A DNA stretch of 64,000 nucleotides from Bursaphelenchus xylophilus (Eukaryota > Nematoda > Chromadorea > Rhabditida > Aphelenchoididae): positions 5,270,001-5,334,000 of the forward strand of contig CAJFCV020000003.1 of NCBI GenBank assembly GCA_904066235.2, read 5' to 3'. The notes beneath the pieces were generated by a model. The model did not search any database. It saw only the letters and a program-made list of their open reading frames with translations, and was not told the origin of the DNA. Both the position numbers and the translations under genes were made by a program. Positions 38,445-51,464 of this stretch are shown piece by piece (position 1 is the first letter of the stretch; each line of letters starts with the position of its first letter).

Positions 38445-41400
38445 TTAACGAGGGAAGAATGGCGCCTGATAGCCTCCGGGGGCCGCAGGAGGAACTCCAT
38501 AAACGCCTGGGGCCGGGGGCATTTGGTTTGCTGGAGCATAGGCCAGCATGGGTTGAGTCTCCATCACCGAGCCCGCTCTTTCCACCGTCTCCTTCAACTC
38601 CTGTTTCCTTTCTTCGTTTGCTTTCTCAAGATTATCAATCTGAAAAATGTAAAGTAATCCAAAGAATCCAGTACATTTAATCTTAGATAATAAAATTCAA
38701 CCTACTCGTTTGCTATAATCGTGCATAATCTGGATCATGTATGGCATAACATTGTCCATGATTTTGTGTTTCCATGCAAGTTCCAAAACAATGTCAGGTT
38801 TCAAAAGATCGTAACACTTTACAAGAGCAGCAGTGAAGCATTCCTTGTTGTCATTCTCGAGGAAGAACTTGAGAAGATCCTCGACAATTTCTGGTTTGCG
38901 ACTCTCAGAGGCATATTCCATGGCGTCCTAGAACAAAGATTACTGAAACTGACAACCACTTACCTTGAACAACTTGTCTCTTTTGCAGAGTTCCACCGAC
39001 TGTTTCCACCTGTTGTTTCCTTTGAAGAGATAGGCCGAGATCCTTCTGAACTCTGTCAATTCGTGGTTCTCCAGTTGCTGAGCTAAGGCAATGTTGTCGA
39101 AGTTGTCATAGGAATCAATACTGGCCCTCAATGACTCGTAATCCTCCTCATCAATGTACATTTGGTTCAGGCATTCATTCAGAGCCTTGTTGTTCATGTT
39201 CTGGACTTGTTTGAGGAAGGGTTGAACAAGTTTCAAATGACCTCCTAAACAGAATTTTAATTTCCTGAAAGGACACTTACCCTTTTCAAAGATCTGGACA
39301 GTCCGTGATAAATCGAGTCGTGGAGAAAGGACCACCAGCAAATCATTGAGCAGAGTTGGTTTGTAATCCAAGTAGAATTGAATAGCCTTGTAATAAAGCT
39401 CAACATTGGCAACCTTGGGGATAATCTCCTTGAAGTGCTGTTCTCTCCATGCGACAGTGGGGTGGTTAATCATGGTCAAGATGGCGTTATCATACTCCTC
39501 ATATTTGTCATACAAAAAGACCAATTCAGCCCAAAGATGGGATTGTTCGGCGGCCTTGAGGACTTTCGGGATATTAACTCTCGACCAGAACAGTTCCAAA
39601 TGTTCGCGCATCTTCTCCGGCTTGTACTTGGAGTAAAGAATGGCCAATTCAGTGAACATTCCCATATGAGCTCTTTCGAGTCCGAGTGCAGCTTCGAGAA
39701 GGCTAATCAGCTGCTCGAAGTGGCCGGCCTTCTGATAATAATTGATCAATTCCTCCAATTCGTCAGCATGAACAACAATATGAAGACCACAGATCTGAGC
39801 CAACCGGAATTCCTCTTGATCAACACAAGCAAAGCAGATCTCCTTCCATGTTTTGGTTGAGTTGGCCTTTCTTCCAGCATCAACGGCACCTAAATGAACA
39901 TAAAAAAACAGTTTCATTCACCTACCTTGGTAATCTCCCATCTTAACCACAGTAATGGCAAGTTTGGCGTAATTGGAAATGCTGTTGTAGAGGATTTTGG
40001 CAGCTGGATACATAGCCTCCTCGAAGCATCGATCACCAACTTGCTGGATGGCGGCGTGATTGGGCTCATGGACAAATTGTTCCAGATCTTGGAGCCGGTT
40101 GGTCTTGGCATAAGCAAAGCAGAGCTCTGTTTCGATGAACGACTCTCTAGACTTCTTCCTAGCCATCTGTAAAAATCGAACAAGATCTTCCCAATGACCA
40201 GTGTCCGAGCATTTCTTCACAACGTCAATGAAAGCCCGAGGGTCGTTAGCCTTAATGTAGGAGTCCACAGATTCTTTGATTAAACCTTCTTCAAGCTGAG
40301 CTCTGGCCAACTGTCCCCAGACAGCTGGTTCGTTTACTTTCTCCGCAAATTCGTAAGCACGATCCAACTTCTTAATGTTGTCGATAAGAACCTAAAAAAA
40401 ATTTAATTCCCTTATTAAATTAATGAAACTCACTTGAATTGCAGAAGCATTCACATCGAACTTTCTAAAGATCTCAAATGCCTCTTCATACAACTCGCTG
40501 GAAATGCAAATGTTGGCAATATCAGGTGCATCATAGTTATCCAGTTTCTGGATATATTCCATGACCCGGCTAGCTTCCGATTTGACAGCGGTCAAGATGA
40601 GGAGATTCTGTAGATTCCTGTGCTGACCAAAGTTAGAGCTATCCAAGACAATTTTCTCCAATAATTCGATAAGTTCATGTGGCAGATTAGCAGACATGAA
40701 AGCCTTGACGGTAACGGAAATATCTTCTGGATCCTGAGTTTCAGCAAATGCAGTTTGAACGACTTGATCAATTAAAGAACGACGGTGGGCGGTATCTTCG
40801 GTAAGAACGGAGCCCCAAAGTGTTGCATCTCTCCTTCTGACCAAGTACCTGGCCAGATTCTTGAAGAGCGAGTTCTCATTACAGACCTTGATGATCTCTT
40901 GATCGCAATTTCCTCTTTCGTAGGCCACGAGAGCATAATGGGGATCCCTTTTTTCGCAGTACTTTCCGATCACTGCAGAGTCGTAGTATTGGTTTTCTTT
41001 CAGGAATCTCTCGGGGTTGTTGTTGGCATCAATGTGAATCTTGGCCAAGGCATTGTGAGTAGCGGCATCGGTGGCACCCTCGTGAACTCGGCCTTCCAAC
41101 CAATTAGCCAACAATTTCAGTCTAAAAATAATCCAAAAACAAAAGCAAGTAGATTACCTGTTCCTTCTCTCCACTTCCTCGACCAAAGCATCGATATCAA
41201 ACTTTCCTCGACAATTTGAGATGAGCTGTTTGATGGCCTCTTCACTGCAATCTACATCCAAAAGAGCTCCGACGACGACAGGGAGTCTTGCTGCATTAAC
41301 TTTGTTCACAAATACCTCAATGGACTTATGGAGATTGTTTCGGAAGAGATAAAGAACAAGATCGTGCACCATGTCATGTCGGTCACATACAATCATCAAA

Positions 41401-44067
41401 GCCTGTTGGTCACTCAGTTTGGCTTCCTTCAAGTAATTCTTGACCATCTCTGCGTTGTAGACATTTGATTCTCGGCAAATTCTTTCGACTTCCTTCAATT
41501 GGCCGGTTCTGGTGGCGGCTTGAATATAAGCAAAGTGAACATCGGGATCTTGCGAGAAGTTGACAATCGATCCCAAGAAGTAGTAAAGACCTTCAAATGA
41601 TTTGAACGATTCGAACAGCTCGATGATTGGCTGTGTTTGCAGTTGTTCAGCGTACCTCGAGGCAATCTGTACAACGATATTCAAATTCTGTCGAAGATTT
41701 GCTTGGAGCATGGCTTTCAAACATTCCATGGTATCGCTAACACTTAGACGACCAAAGTAAGTGATCAACCACTAAAAACAAAATGATTTATGAATTATGA
41801 GACTTACATCAGGCTGGAATTGATGAGTATGAACCACGGTCCTCTTGATGTCGTAGATATCCGTAAAGTGCTCTAGGGCTCTCTGCAAGAGGCCAGCCTT
41901 TTCGCACAGTTGTCCAATGGCAGCTCTGTCGTAATCCTTGAGTACATTATTACCCAAAATCGCATCAGCGACTGGTGGATTCATAGTAAGGTTCATTTCC
42001 AAAAGCCGTGTTTGAAGATTGGGCTCCAAGGTGACACCCTTGTTGACAAGCTCCAACAAGAATTTAGTGCACTGTTGAACGGCATTGACATCAGAGAAGC
42101 AATCAACGATCTAAAACATCAAATTATTGTCATTTTGAAAACACTCACTTGATGAAGATCGACTAATCCTTTCTCATCAGGCCCCTCGGTAGCCAATCTA
42201 ATTGCGAAAGCGACGGCGGCATCTGGATTGGAACGCAATACCTGTCTCAGTTGGAAGAGATAGTCAGGTTCAAATCCAACTTTCTTCGAGTACAATATGA
42301 TCTTCTCGAATTGTCCGGTCTCAGCAAAACATTGAACGACCTTGTGTGGAACATTTCCTCTCAGGTAGATGCTCAATGCGAGTGTTGGGTCGATAGTCTT
42401 GACAAGATCTCCAAGATCTTCCGAGCATTCCAATTTGTTTTCGGATAACCATTTTTCCACCAACTGTTTTTTGTTTTGGGCAATGGCTGGTCGACACAGC
42501 TCCAAGGATTCGTATTTGTTGAGCTGGCCGGATTCCAAGAGAACGTTGAAATACTTCAACAGAGGCGTTGCACTCTGACCAGGGACGGCAGGCGCCTGTT
42601 GAAACTTCTGGAGGGTACCTGGAGTTCTGAGAATGTTGTTGGGAGCATTGACGGCGACTCGGGCAGCTTCCTCATACTGGCCGTTTCCGAAGAGGAGGTT
42701 AAACTTTCTTACAAACAGATCTTCCGCTCCTTCCAATTTACATCTGGTTGCCATCTTCAGCGCCAAATCAGGATTTTGAAGTTGGTTCTTCAGATAAGAA
42801 ACAATGGCCTGATCATCGATTCCAATGGCCAAGACTTGCCCTGGTCTGTTGATTCCCAAAAATCCATTCAAACTCTTATGCTCGGCAGTCACAAAAATGG
42901 TTTCAGAAGAAACCCTTAGGGTGTAGATGGAAGTTCCAGTTTCGACATCAAATACTTGCACAAATCCGTGTTTGGTGATCATGAAGACCACGCCGTGGGT
43001 ATCAGAGGCCTAGAGAAGAATATTCAAAATCAATTTACACCATACCTGCATGGAGATGGGGAAATCATTGGCGGCTTCAGCAGCAAACTGTATCTCTACT
43101 TGTTTCTTGCTGAAGGGTTGATTTCCAGCTGGAGGAGTGGAAACTTCGATGATATGAAGTCGAGAGTTTGTGGCCGTCCTGGCAGCAAAGCAGAACAGAT
43201 TGGAGGGATGGGGATTACCCTCCTGTGTAAATTGAAGGAAGCATGAAGCATGTGCTTCGATTGGCTGGGCGAGCTTTTTCTCCTCGCTGTACAACTGCAT
43301 AGACCCGACGACTCTATTTTCCTAAACAAATAATTATTATAAATCATAAAGCACATACCTTGACGGCAATTCCTTGAAGCAGCAACAACTTAGCGGTGTG
43401 GTCGCACTTGTATGAGATTATCTGACAGTCTTTGAGGTTAGTGTGTCTGTCAAACGCCTTCACCGGAGCATTCTGACCTTCCAAATGCCAATGAAAAACA
43501 CTAGTTTCAGTGACAAGACCGACAGTCTTCTCGTTGATCCATTTCCAGAAAACCACGTCCTCTGTACTCAAATGAGACTTCAGCTTCGCCCTCTGGTCAA
43601 TATCAAACATCTGCAGTTGTCTCTGGGCTAAACAGAAAAAATTTATAAAAAACAATGTAACCTTACACTTGAGAGCAATGATCTTGCGAGTAGGATGCAT
43701 GATCACCGAGTCTGCGGTGATAGGTCTTCTCAAGATGTCGTTGGGTCTGTTAACGTCAACGATAACAACTTGATTAGAGCCTCCAACCTGCTCTCTGACC
43801 ACAATGAATTTATCCGATTCCATTGTGACATTGGTGAAATTGATGGCTTGGCTACTAATCCCAAGATTCGGGAGCTGAAATTAATTTTTCTATAGCTATT
43901 TAAAAAGTTTTTGAACCGTTACATACACTTTCTGGTCATATTCACCATGATTCATCGTCCCAATTACAAAAAAACCTAGATTTTAAAAACTTTATGTGTA
44001 CTACAGTAAAAAACACGGGACTTACGGTAAAGAGTTCATGAAAGCGTATGGGAACGATCGCCGACAT
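38445..44067 (-). CDS. chc-1: Clathrin heavy chain
   Basis: Structural leg of the clathrin triskelion, coating vesicles in endocytosis and trans-Golgi sorting. It is about 1,680 residues in roughly a dozen exons, the normal length. It starts [14 protein letters not shown], followed by the N-terminal seven-bladed propeller ([34 protein letters not shown]). Next are the linker and seven clathrin heavy-chain repeats, with blocks such as [59 protein letters not shown] and [20 protein letters not shown]. The C-terminal trimerisation region includes [20 protein letters not shown], and the tail is Pro-rich with ETQPMLAY before APFFPR. It is convergent with the receptor gene, with stops about 230 bases apart. 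Confidence 0.98.
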
Positions 44068-44964
44068 GATGAGAACGCTAGAATAAAAAGATCAGGGCGA
44101 CAACTGGATGTTCCAACTTCTCGACTAGTGCGGAACTGAAATAAAAAATACAAAAGGATGCGCGAAATGCCAGGAAAGGTATAATTCCACGTGTCACGAC
44201 ATTAGATAAAATCCCAAATCAGAAAATTGCGGCATCAGAAGGGGCACCCGGATTCTGAGACTTCAGAGTCTCCGAACGTTGAAACGTGGAAGGGGCGAAG
44301 AGAAAAACGCGAAAACTCCGCAAGACTCCGAAGGGCGAGAGACGGCCAGCCAGTCAGCCGGGCAGTGGTCTTTCCTCTCTCGACCAGCGCGACAGACAAG
44401 GCCAAATATTCCTCTTGGCCAAAACAAATGACGACGTCATTCCAATGAGGATTTTTTCCGCGTTGGTTCATAAAAATTGGAATGAGTCACCCAGAGGTGC
44501 GCAAAGGTGACCTTGGAAGCTTCAAACGAGCTGGAAGAATTCGATTTGTGAAGAGTCGCCATCTCTCTCGTTCTACAGCATAGAGAAAAAATGTTAATTA
44601 TCAAAGATATGACCGCCTTCGTAACGCGCACAACTCCACCGACCACGTAAAAATGACCACTTTTTTCTTCAAAAAATATGTCTATAAAATAAGTCGTAAC
44701 GACTGTTCTTTTGGTTGAAAATTCCGGCTGATTAGACATTGAAAATTCGAAAAACCGTTAGAGAGCTAATTCGAATAAAGGACTACACTGACCGCAATTG
44801 ATGAAAGAATTCGTCAAGCCTGTAAGAAGATCGGATGATACTTTTTTCGGAATTCACAAAATTGCAAACAGGTCCCAGACAGAATTATTGCGATCTCGAA
44901 TCATCAAAGGAAATTAAACCGCAGTCAGTAATCTTTATTCGGTTTGTTTATACATGTATGTATA
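44068..44964. other. Intergenic stretch between clathrin heavy chain and uridine phosphorylase
   Basis: About 900 bases upstream of the minus-strand clathrin gene, so it should hold that gene's promoter and 5' leader and the 3' UTR of uridine phosphorylase. Overlapping frames at 44.2-44.7 kb on both strands are not coding-like. Nothing else is recognised. Confidence 0.5.
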
Positions 44965-46021
44965 TCAATAGCCGTTGTATCCCAATCGTTTCGAAATGAA
45001 TTTGCTGACAACATTGAAAGGTCGCATTTCGAACTCTTTGTAATCATTTTCCGCGAGTGTAACTTGATCCCCCAACATCCGATTCACCAGAGTAACACAG
45101 ATGATGACGGCTGAAAATGGTGAAGTTAATAAGTTCAGAACTTCATTACTAATCATTTATTCCAAGAGGAAGATTATTAATGATGTCACCTTTACATCCT
45201 GCCCGCTTTGTCATTGCAGCAAAGCAAGTTGATTCCATCTCGATATTTTTCACCCCCATTGATGCCAACTTCTTCAGGTACTCGACTTTCTCGTTCAAAG
45301 CGGCGTCACAAAAGGCTCCATCCAATCTCATCTGGCCTAGATGCATCGTTTATTAATCAACGACCACCCACCTTCATAGAAATCATTGGCACACATTGTG
45401 GTACCCATATCAGCCGCATAGTTCATTTCCTTTGCAACGTTATAGAATTCTTTGGCCAGGTCTTTATCGAGGGAACAATCAAAGCACAGCGTCTTCCCGG
45501 CGATGTCCAGAATGTAATCATTTCTGAGTTTAGAGTCCATGGTGTTGTCAGCCACGACCACAGTGCCTGGGGCAACATCAATTCCGCCACTGGTCCCTAA
45601 TCTGATGAAGATGACATCTGTGGCTCCAGCATAATAGAGTAACTTGGTGATCTCGTTCAACATAATGCTCAACGAAGGGACACCCATTCCATGCTGAATA
45701 GGAATTAATATTATATCACAGTAGCTTACATTCACCCACATGACATAACCCGTTTTGTATAGACAGAAACGATCTGACTTCGAAATATTTTCAGAGCAAG
45801 GGAGGCCAGCCTTCTTGGCAAACAAAGCGGCGTACATTTGTAACCGAGTGTAGCTGCCGCCGCAACAAACAAACTAAAAATAATTGTCACAGACATACTC
45901 AACTTACTTTCACATCGCCAAACTGGGTAAAATCAGTGGTGCTTTTCTTGAGTCCGAAGTGATACAAAGTATCATCTTCCATACACAGTAAATGCGGGTT
46001 GTCGATACGTACCTTCGACAT
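44965..46021 (-). CDS. upp-1: Uridine phosphorylase (UPP family)
   Basis: Splits uridine with phosphate to uracil and ribose-1-phosphate in pyrimidine salvage, in the cytosol. Five exons are read. The N terminus is MSKVRIDNPHLLCMEDDTLY. Key segments are HGMGVPSLSIMLNEITKLLY, the phosphate/ribose loop IRLGTSGGIDVAPGTVVVAD, and the uridine-binding NIEMESTCFAAM with the conserved Glu-Met-Glu. The tail is KFISKRLGYNGY. Length (about 300 residues) fits the family. It lies downstream of the METTL18-type gene on the same strand with about 335 bases between the upstream stop and this start, so it is probably separately transcribed, though a loose operon cannot be excluded. Confidence 0.93.
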
Positions 46022-46356
46022 GACCAAAAATGACTAAAAGAGGGAGGATACGGCGATATCAAAAAAGAAGACAGATAATCTAGTCAATGATCTTACCGAG
46101 GGAAACTTGAGACCGACCTCCCCACTCGATCGAATCGACAAATAATTACTTTATGATTCTGATATTACAACGAAGGCGTCTCTCATTCTCGTGATTTCTG
46201 ACGTCCCCCAAGGCTAAAGAATAACGAGACAACAAATTAAATGAATTTGTAACAAACGTGAATGCATTATTAAGAAGAATAGGAGTTCAATATTATTTTC
46301 TTGCTGAGATCTTATTCCGCAACTTTTCGTAAGACGACATTTATTCATCAAAACAA

Positions 46357-47251
46357 TCAACAGTCAACAATAGGTAACTTCCATTTCAAATGAAGTAAAG
46401 AATGGTTTACACTTCCCTCATCTGTCATAACTACAGTAACATCAAATAGATTCTTTTCGGTTACAAACTCAAGAAACGGCAGGATCCCTCCATCATTTCC
46501 AAAATAGAGATCCTTTCCACTTAAATATCTGACAAAGAGGTACTTTTCTCACGTAATTAACTTACATTGAGGCGTCTTTTGTCTTCTTGAGGTATCGCTG
46601 AAAGACCAAATGAAGATTTTCGAAGTTCTTGATGCGATAAACGGTATCGGAACTGACAATTAAATCGAAACTGCAATGTTTTCATTGAAATAATATATGC
46701 AGTAATTGGACCCTACCTAGTCTCTTCTAAGTCTTGGAAACAATCAGGCCACGGTCCAGCCACGAAGGAATATTTAGATTTATGAATTCCGTTTACGTCG
46801 AGATTTGGTTGTGTGGTATCGGAAAGAACATCTTCGTTCTTAAAGCAACGTCTCTAAGCGTATATATCCTTACCAAGTCTTGAAACACAACATGTTGAAC
46901 ATCATTATACTTGGCCAAGAAAATACCAAGTAATCCGTTCCCACAGCCAACCTAAAAAATTAGACGTAAAGAATATAAAACTTACGTCCATAACATTTGT
47001 GATCTTAAACTCCGCTTGCTGAGCTAGAAAAGATAATTGAAGCAGTGTGCCTTGCCATAACTGATGCCCTCCTAAACAGAAATTACAATTAAATAATGTC
47101 CCTTACCTTCATATTGATCTTCTACAACATCAGCATCCTTCGACTTCAAATATCTGACACTTTTTTGCGCTAGCCGTATCTCCCTAAGCTTTCCAGATTC
47201 CCAAACTTCGTGCAACTTCTTTTTGGACAAGCAATTCCAAGATTCCGTCAT
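46357..47251 (-). CDS. METTL18: METTL18/HPM1-type protein-histidine N-methyltransferase
   Basis: A seven-beta-strand SAM-dependent methyltransferase. In yeast and human this family methylates a histidine of ribosomal protein uL3 (RPL3). The start is MTESWNCLSKKKLHEVW. Features are GHQLWQGTLLQLSFL ahead of the SAM site, motif I as NVMDVGCGNGLLGIFLAKYN, VVFQDLNEDVLSDTTQPNL (acidic loop and the TxPN of this family), and FDLIVSSDTVYRIKNFENLH. SGKDLYFGNDGGILPFLEF follows and the end is LKWKLPIVDC. The YFG-GGG-F element separates METTL18 from METTL21-type relatives. One intron ends in AAG. It is transcribed divergently from the ankyrin gene 222 bases away. Confidence 0.8.
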
Positions 47252-47473
47252 TTTGCAAAAAAAATTATTTTATTTTTGGCGAACTGCGGCCGGAAATGTG
47301 CGTTTTGCGTGGTTCTAGCCCCAAAGCATTGCGCAAATTCTACGGTTTGAATATTGTCATCAGGCAAAATTTTCGTTTTTCCGCGAGAAGATAGGCTTAC
47401 GAGTGTATATATGCAAAACCGTTAAATTTCTCGTTGTATATTTTTAGGTTAATATTTTCCACCTCCAAACCCA
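47252..47473. promoter_or_regulatory. Short divergent promoter region (METTL18 / ankyrin gene)
   Basis: Only 222 bases separate the two start codons, which point away from each other, so the two genes must share this regulatory space. No specific motif is claimed. Confidence 0.5.
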
Positions 47474-48633
47474 ATGGCCGCACTCTCTTCTTCTAAATTG
47501 GATGAATTGGGAAGAGCGATTAGTGTCGAGGAATTCGTTAAACTCATCGATCTTCAATTGCCATATAATGTTGAGCACTTGAAGCTGTCCGAGTTTATTA
47601 AATATGATTATGGGAACTTAATGGTACGCAATTTTTTTACGGAAGGATTATATTTTTATGCATTATTACCTAAACCTTGCATAACTGATTTTTAGCTTCT
47701 AGACTTCACCGAGTCCCAGGCAGACTACTTGATTGAGGTTTTCGATCAGGTCTTGAAGCACAAAGAGAAGAAACAAAACCCAAGTATGAACTTTGTTAAC
47801 AAATTCTGCAATGCCCTGAGGATAAACAAGGACCGAGTGGACAAGCATGAGAGTATTATGAAAAAAAAGAAGAGGGAAGACTACTTTGGAAGTGTGATTA
47901 CGGATCTCCAGAGTCGTCTGAGGCACTATGTTCCCAATGAGATTCAGATTGGTGAAGAAGAAGGCTTCTCCCTAGTCTCTGCTGTGATCACTGGACATCA
48001 GGAGTGCATTGAGGTATGTGTTAGGAGTCTGTTCTCTGTATTTTTTAGAAGATGATAAAGATGGATCCAAAAGCGGTTAATCGAGCTAACTCGAAGGGAT
48101 GGACACCTTTGATGTATTCATTGGCCCAAGGATGTTCTGATGGAACCACCACTCTCTTGAGAGCAGGAGCTGATCCCAAAACGACCAACAAGGATGGAAT
48201 GAATGCTCTTGGATTGGGGGCATCGTATGGCCACAGATCAACCGTATGTCTCTTTCACAAAAATGGTTATTTTCTTGTTCAGCTCCGGAACTTCCTGAGA
48301 TTCTGTCGAGAGAAAAATGGATCTGCCGCGTCCAAAATGATGATCAACGAGCCTGATAAAAAAGGTAGAATCGCTCTTCATTATGCGGCCGAAAATCGTC
48401 AATGGGAAGCTTGTGAGGTTCTCTTGAATTTCGGGGCAGATCCAAATCTTAAGGACAAGGAAGGGAATACACCAATGTTGATTGCTTGCAAGGGCAAGAA
48501 TTCCGCAACCGTCCGAGCAATATTTACAAAAGGTGGCAATCCCGAGATTGCGAACAACCAAGGGGAGACTGGAGCTTCTTTATTGGGCGAGAAGAGAAGA
48601 TATCTGATCGAGGACGACAAGAACAGCAAGTGA
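47474..48633 (+). CDS. Ankyrin-repeat protein, family not recognised
   Basis: Four exons join in phase at NLM/LLDFTESQ, CIE/KMIKMD and RST/LRNFLRF, giving about 345 residues. The N-terminal half is mostly helical and charged (ADYLIEVFDQVLKHKEKKQN, then a basic KKKKRED cluster). Ankyrin repeats follow at GFSLVSAVITGHQECIE, GWTPLMYSLAQGCSDGTTTL, GMNALGLGASYGHRST, GRIALHYAAENRQWEACEVL and GNTPMLIACKGKNSATVRAI. There is no signal peptide or membrane segment, so it is probably intracellular. The role is likely as a protein-binding scaffold, which is all the repeats show. Confidence 0.8.
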
Positions 48634-49365
48634 ATTTAACAAGTTGCCATGTGTTATATTTATTTAGCCTTCAATATTTACTGTTTTACACTTACTCACG
48701 TTTCTAGAATTTTAATTTTTCTGGTCTGAATAAGGTGATAAGAAGCAATGATCATCAGGGTCGTAGTCTGTTGTACTAATTATTGTATGTAAACTTTTTT
48801 CCTCTGACGATGGACATTGTTTTTACTACCTTTTGATAACTCTTTTATGTTGCTCGGTTATTTTTGTACATTCTTTTATACTTGAATAAACTATGTTTTT
48901 ACACTACTTTCACTGTTTTCACCTCAACTGATCCTTATGTTATCTCTTGAGATCTCTTCTGGATGATTTGATTCCCGAATTTACTTTTCTTCACTTTCAA
49001 TTTTCGATTGTGGGTATTGATGACCCGCTTGTTAAATAGAGCGAACATTATTAAAAATATATGACGAGAAGAAAATTTTAGAAGAAACCAGTAGACTTGG
49101 AGAACTAATGAGTAGTTTGGATAATCTCAGAAAAACTTATTGCTAAACTAGTTGTTCATGGTGATTTTGTAGATTACAAAAGGTAGCTTCTGGAAAAAGG
49201 GATTGCCGGCTTCGTTTCTGCTGAGGGTTTCAGCTCTTTTCCTCTTTCAGATGCCTCCTTCTGATATGAATCGGAGCGAGTTCGTCGTGGAGGTGAGGGT
49301 GCTTATTTAAGCGGTTCCTCGCCGATCCTCCCATCATTCGCTTCTGATTGATTACTGTAGCCATT
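48634..49365. other. Intergenic stretch after the ankyrin gene
   Basis: It contains the 3' UTR of the ankyrin gene (AATAAA near 48884) and the promoter of the next plus-strand gene. No exon is seen. Confidence 0.5.
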
Positions 49366-50852
49366 ATGCTGGCAACCCAGCCTCTTCATCAGCTAGTCCA
49401 GGATTCGAAGGCCTCGAGGGCTTTCAATGGGAATCTGCTGCCCTCTAACAACAATGCGTCCGTTCTCGACTTGGAAAACCTTCGATCGATTACGGTAGTG
49501 GAAGATGACTCGAAGCAATCTGTTCCCGTGGCTGTTGGTATCTTCCATTCCTACACTCCCAACCAGTATTATTGTTCGGCTGTTGCCACTTCCGACAAAT
49601 ACAATGACGTCTTTGTGAATTTGGCACCAATAAAGAGAAAGGCAGGAGAAATTGGAGTTTCTGAAGATGTCGCTGACAACCATTACGTCTACAAGGTGGC
49701 TGAGAAAAAGACAGAACTAAAGGATCTATCAGGCTTCTCCCCGTACTACTCAGTTTTCGGTAAGCCCGAGGCCACTCCGCTCTTACAAAGCGTCATCGAT
49801 GAACTTATTGACAACGCTGGGCACAAAAACTTTGACATGAAAAAGAATATTACGGTAGATCTATACGTTGGTGAAAAGTCGTAAGTGTATATTTTGTAAT
49901 TTATGTCCCATGCGGCTTCGTGGAATTTATTTTTTTCTTTAGGAACGATGAATCAATTGATTTATGGAGAGATAAAAGTGGTTTCGTTGTTTCAGACAAG
50001 TACAGGTTCTTGGAATACGAAGTTGAAAGGTGAGGAGACACAATTCTGTCTGTAGAATGAACTTTTTCTTTAGGCCCAAACTGCTCTCACTTCTCGAGTC
50101 ATCAGCGAAGCCGTCAGAATATAAATTCGAATCCCTTTCCGCCAAGACGGCGGTCCTTTTCTTGGATTACGATTCCAATATCACGGTGATCGACCGTCAA
50201 GAGTATCTGGAATTTCTTTTCGGCCTTCAAGGTGTAAGTAATCTCCGAATAATCTGCCGCGAAACAAAAATGGGCTATCTTGACATGCAATTCCTTAATT
50301 CTGTTTCCTTTATCTGATTTGAATCTTCTTTAGGTAAGAGGAACCGTCGCTATCGACGCTGAAAATCAACCGGTCGGTTACGTGTTGACCCTCGGCGAAA
50401 GAGTGCTTCAGTTGTATGCTGACACCGAAGAGATCGCAGAGTAAGTGACATATTTTATGAAGATTCATTATATATTTGGGATGACTTCAAAAATGCACGG
50501 ACTTTTGAACGATGACATAAGACCTTTTTGTTTGCTTACAGTCGCCACCCTTATCGGCCGTGAAGATCGTATTATGAACAGAGGATGGGGCTGATAGCAA
50601 AACGGGTTCACCAATTGATTACGTAACATTACAGTAATACTTCTTTTCAGGTCAATCCTTCTTCACCATCTCCGAAGTGAAACCGTTCCCATTCTGCAAT
50701 TTTTTGTCATCTCCAATAACGAATTGTTCAAGAAGATCTCAGCGATCGCCTCAAATGAGAAGCGGGTCAATCGCTACCATACCAGAATCCTCCCTTCAAA
50801 TGTAAAATGGGGCAATGTCTTCTTCTTGAACATGGGAGCTCATCTCTATTAA
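49366..50852 (+). CDS. Nematode YitH/DUF1248-like protein, possible GNAT-type acetyltransferase fold
   Basis: Five exons give about 390 residues, starting MLATQPLHQLVQDSK just after a CTGTAG acceptor; an upstream in-frame Met at 49348 lies before that acceptor. The C-terminal half has GTVAIDAENQPVGYVLTLGE followed by LQLYADTEEIAESILLHHL and ends with YHTRILPSNVKWGNVFFLNM then GAHLY. This arrangement is what I associate with nematode DUF1248 (YitH/HolE-like acetyltransferase) proteins. No catalytic residue can be assigned with confidence. The N-terminal half (FHSYTPNQYYCSAVATSDKY) gives no clearer hint. There is no signal peptide. Function is unknown. Confidence 0.55.
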
Positions 50853-51464
50853 GCAGTTCTAATTTATGTAAAAAGTGCTGGGTATTATTAATTTTTTGCT
50901 TTATTGAATGACGTAGGATTTATAGAAATTGTCATAGCTAATAAATAAAGCCGAAGCATACATAATCAAATGCTCAACCCAAATTTATAACGAAAAACAA
51001 ACGTGCTGAACTCTATTCTATCATAATACACTTTTTCAACACAAAATATGCAAAGGTATTCCCCACTGCGCCACTTTCCTTAATGCGTTTTGCGGGAGAC
51101 ACTGTATATTTTGACATCACATGATACCTTTTATGTTAAACGGAATCAAACCAAAATTGGCGACTTTCCAGAAGGACTAGTATTAGTCCATCCGGGAAGT
51201 CGCTGTGGACTATACGTGGGTATTTGTGTAGATATTCGGGTATATACCCCGTCCGAACCCCACATGACTGACGCGTCAAGTTGACGACTTGACTACCCTA
51301 ATAATATCTCTGCTCTGCGCCTAGAAATTAATGATACGTCATGCTAAGGTATCCCTAATTCGTTGTTTTAAGCTTTATTGGATGATGCTATATTTACAGA
51401 CATTGTCATAAATAATAAATAAATCTCGTGACAGTCATAAACGGGTGATTCTTATTCTTCAATC
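50853..51464. other. Convergent 3' intergenic stretch
   Basis: The plus-strand YitH-like gene and the minus-strand EF-hand gene both end here. The stretch holds decayed family B MITE termini at 51161-51205. No gene is seen. Confidence 0.5.
51161..51205. repeat. Two abutting family B MITE termini, tail to tail
   Basis: CGACTTTCCAGAAGGACTAG then TA matches the inverse of the family B terminus at about 20 of 22 bases. It is followed at once by TTAGTCCATCCGGGAAGTCG, a second, more diverged terminus in the opposite orientation. The pair forms an imperfect palindrome centred near 51182. Confidence 0.6.

Noticed and set aside
38721..42919. Many plus-strand frames opposite the clathrin gene
   Set aside because: They are antisense shadows of the clathrin heavy chain exons.
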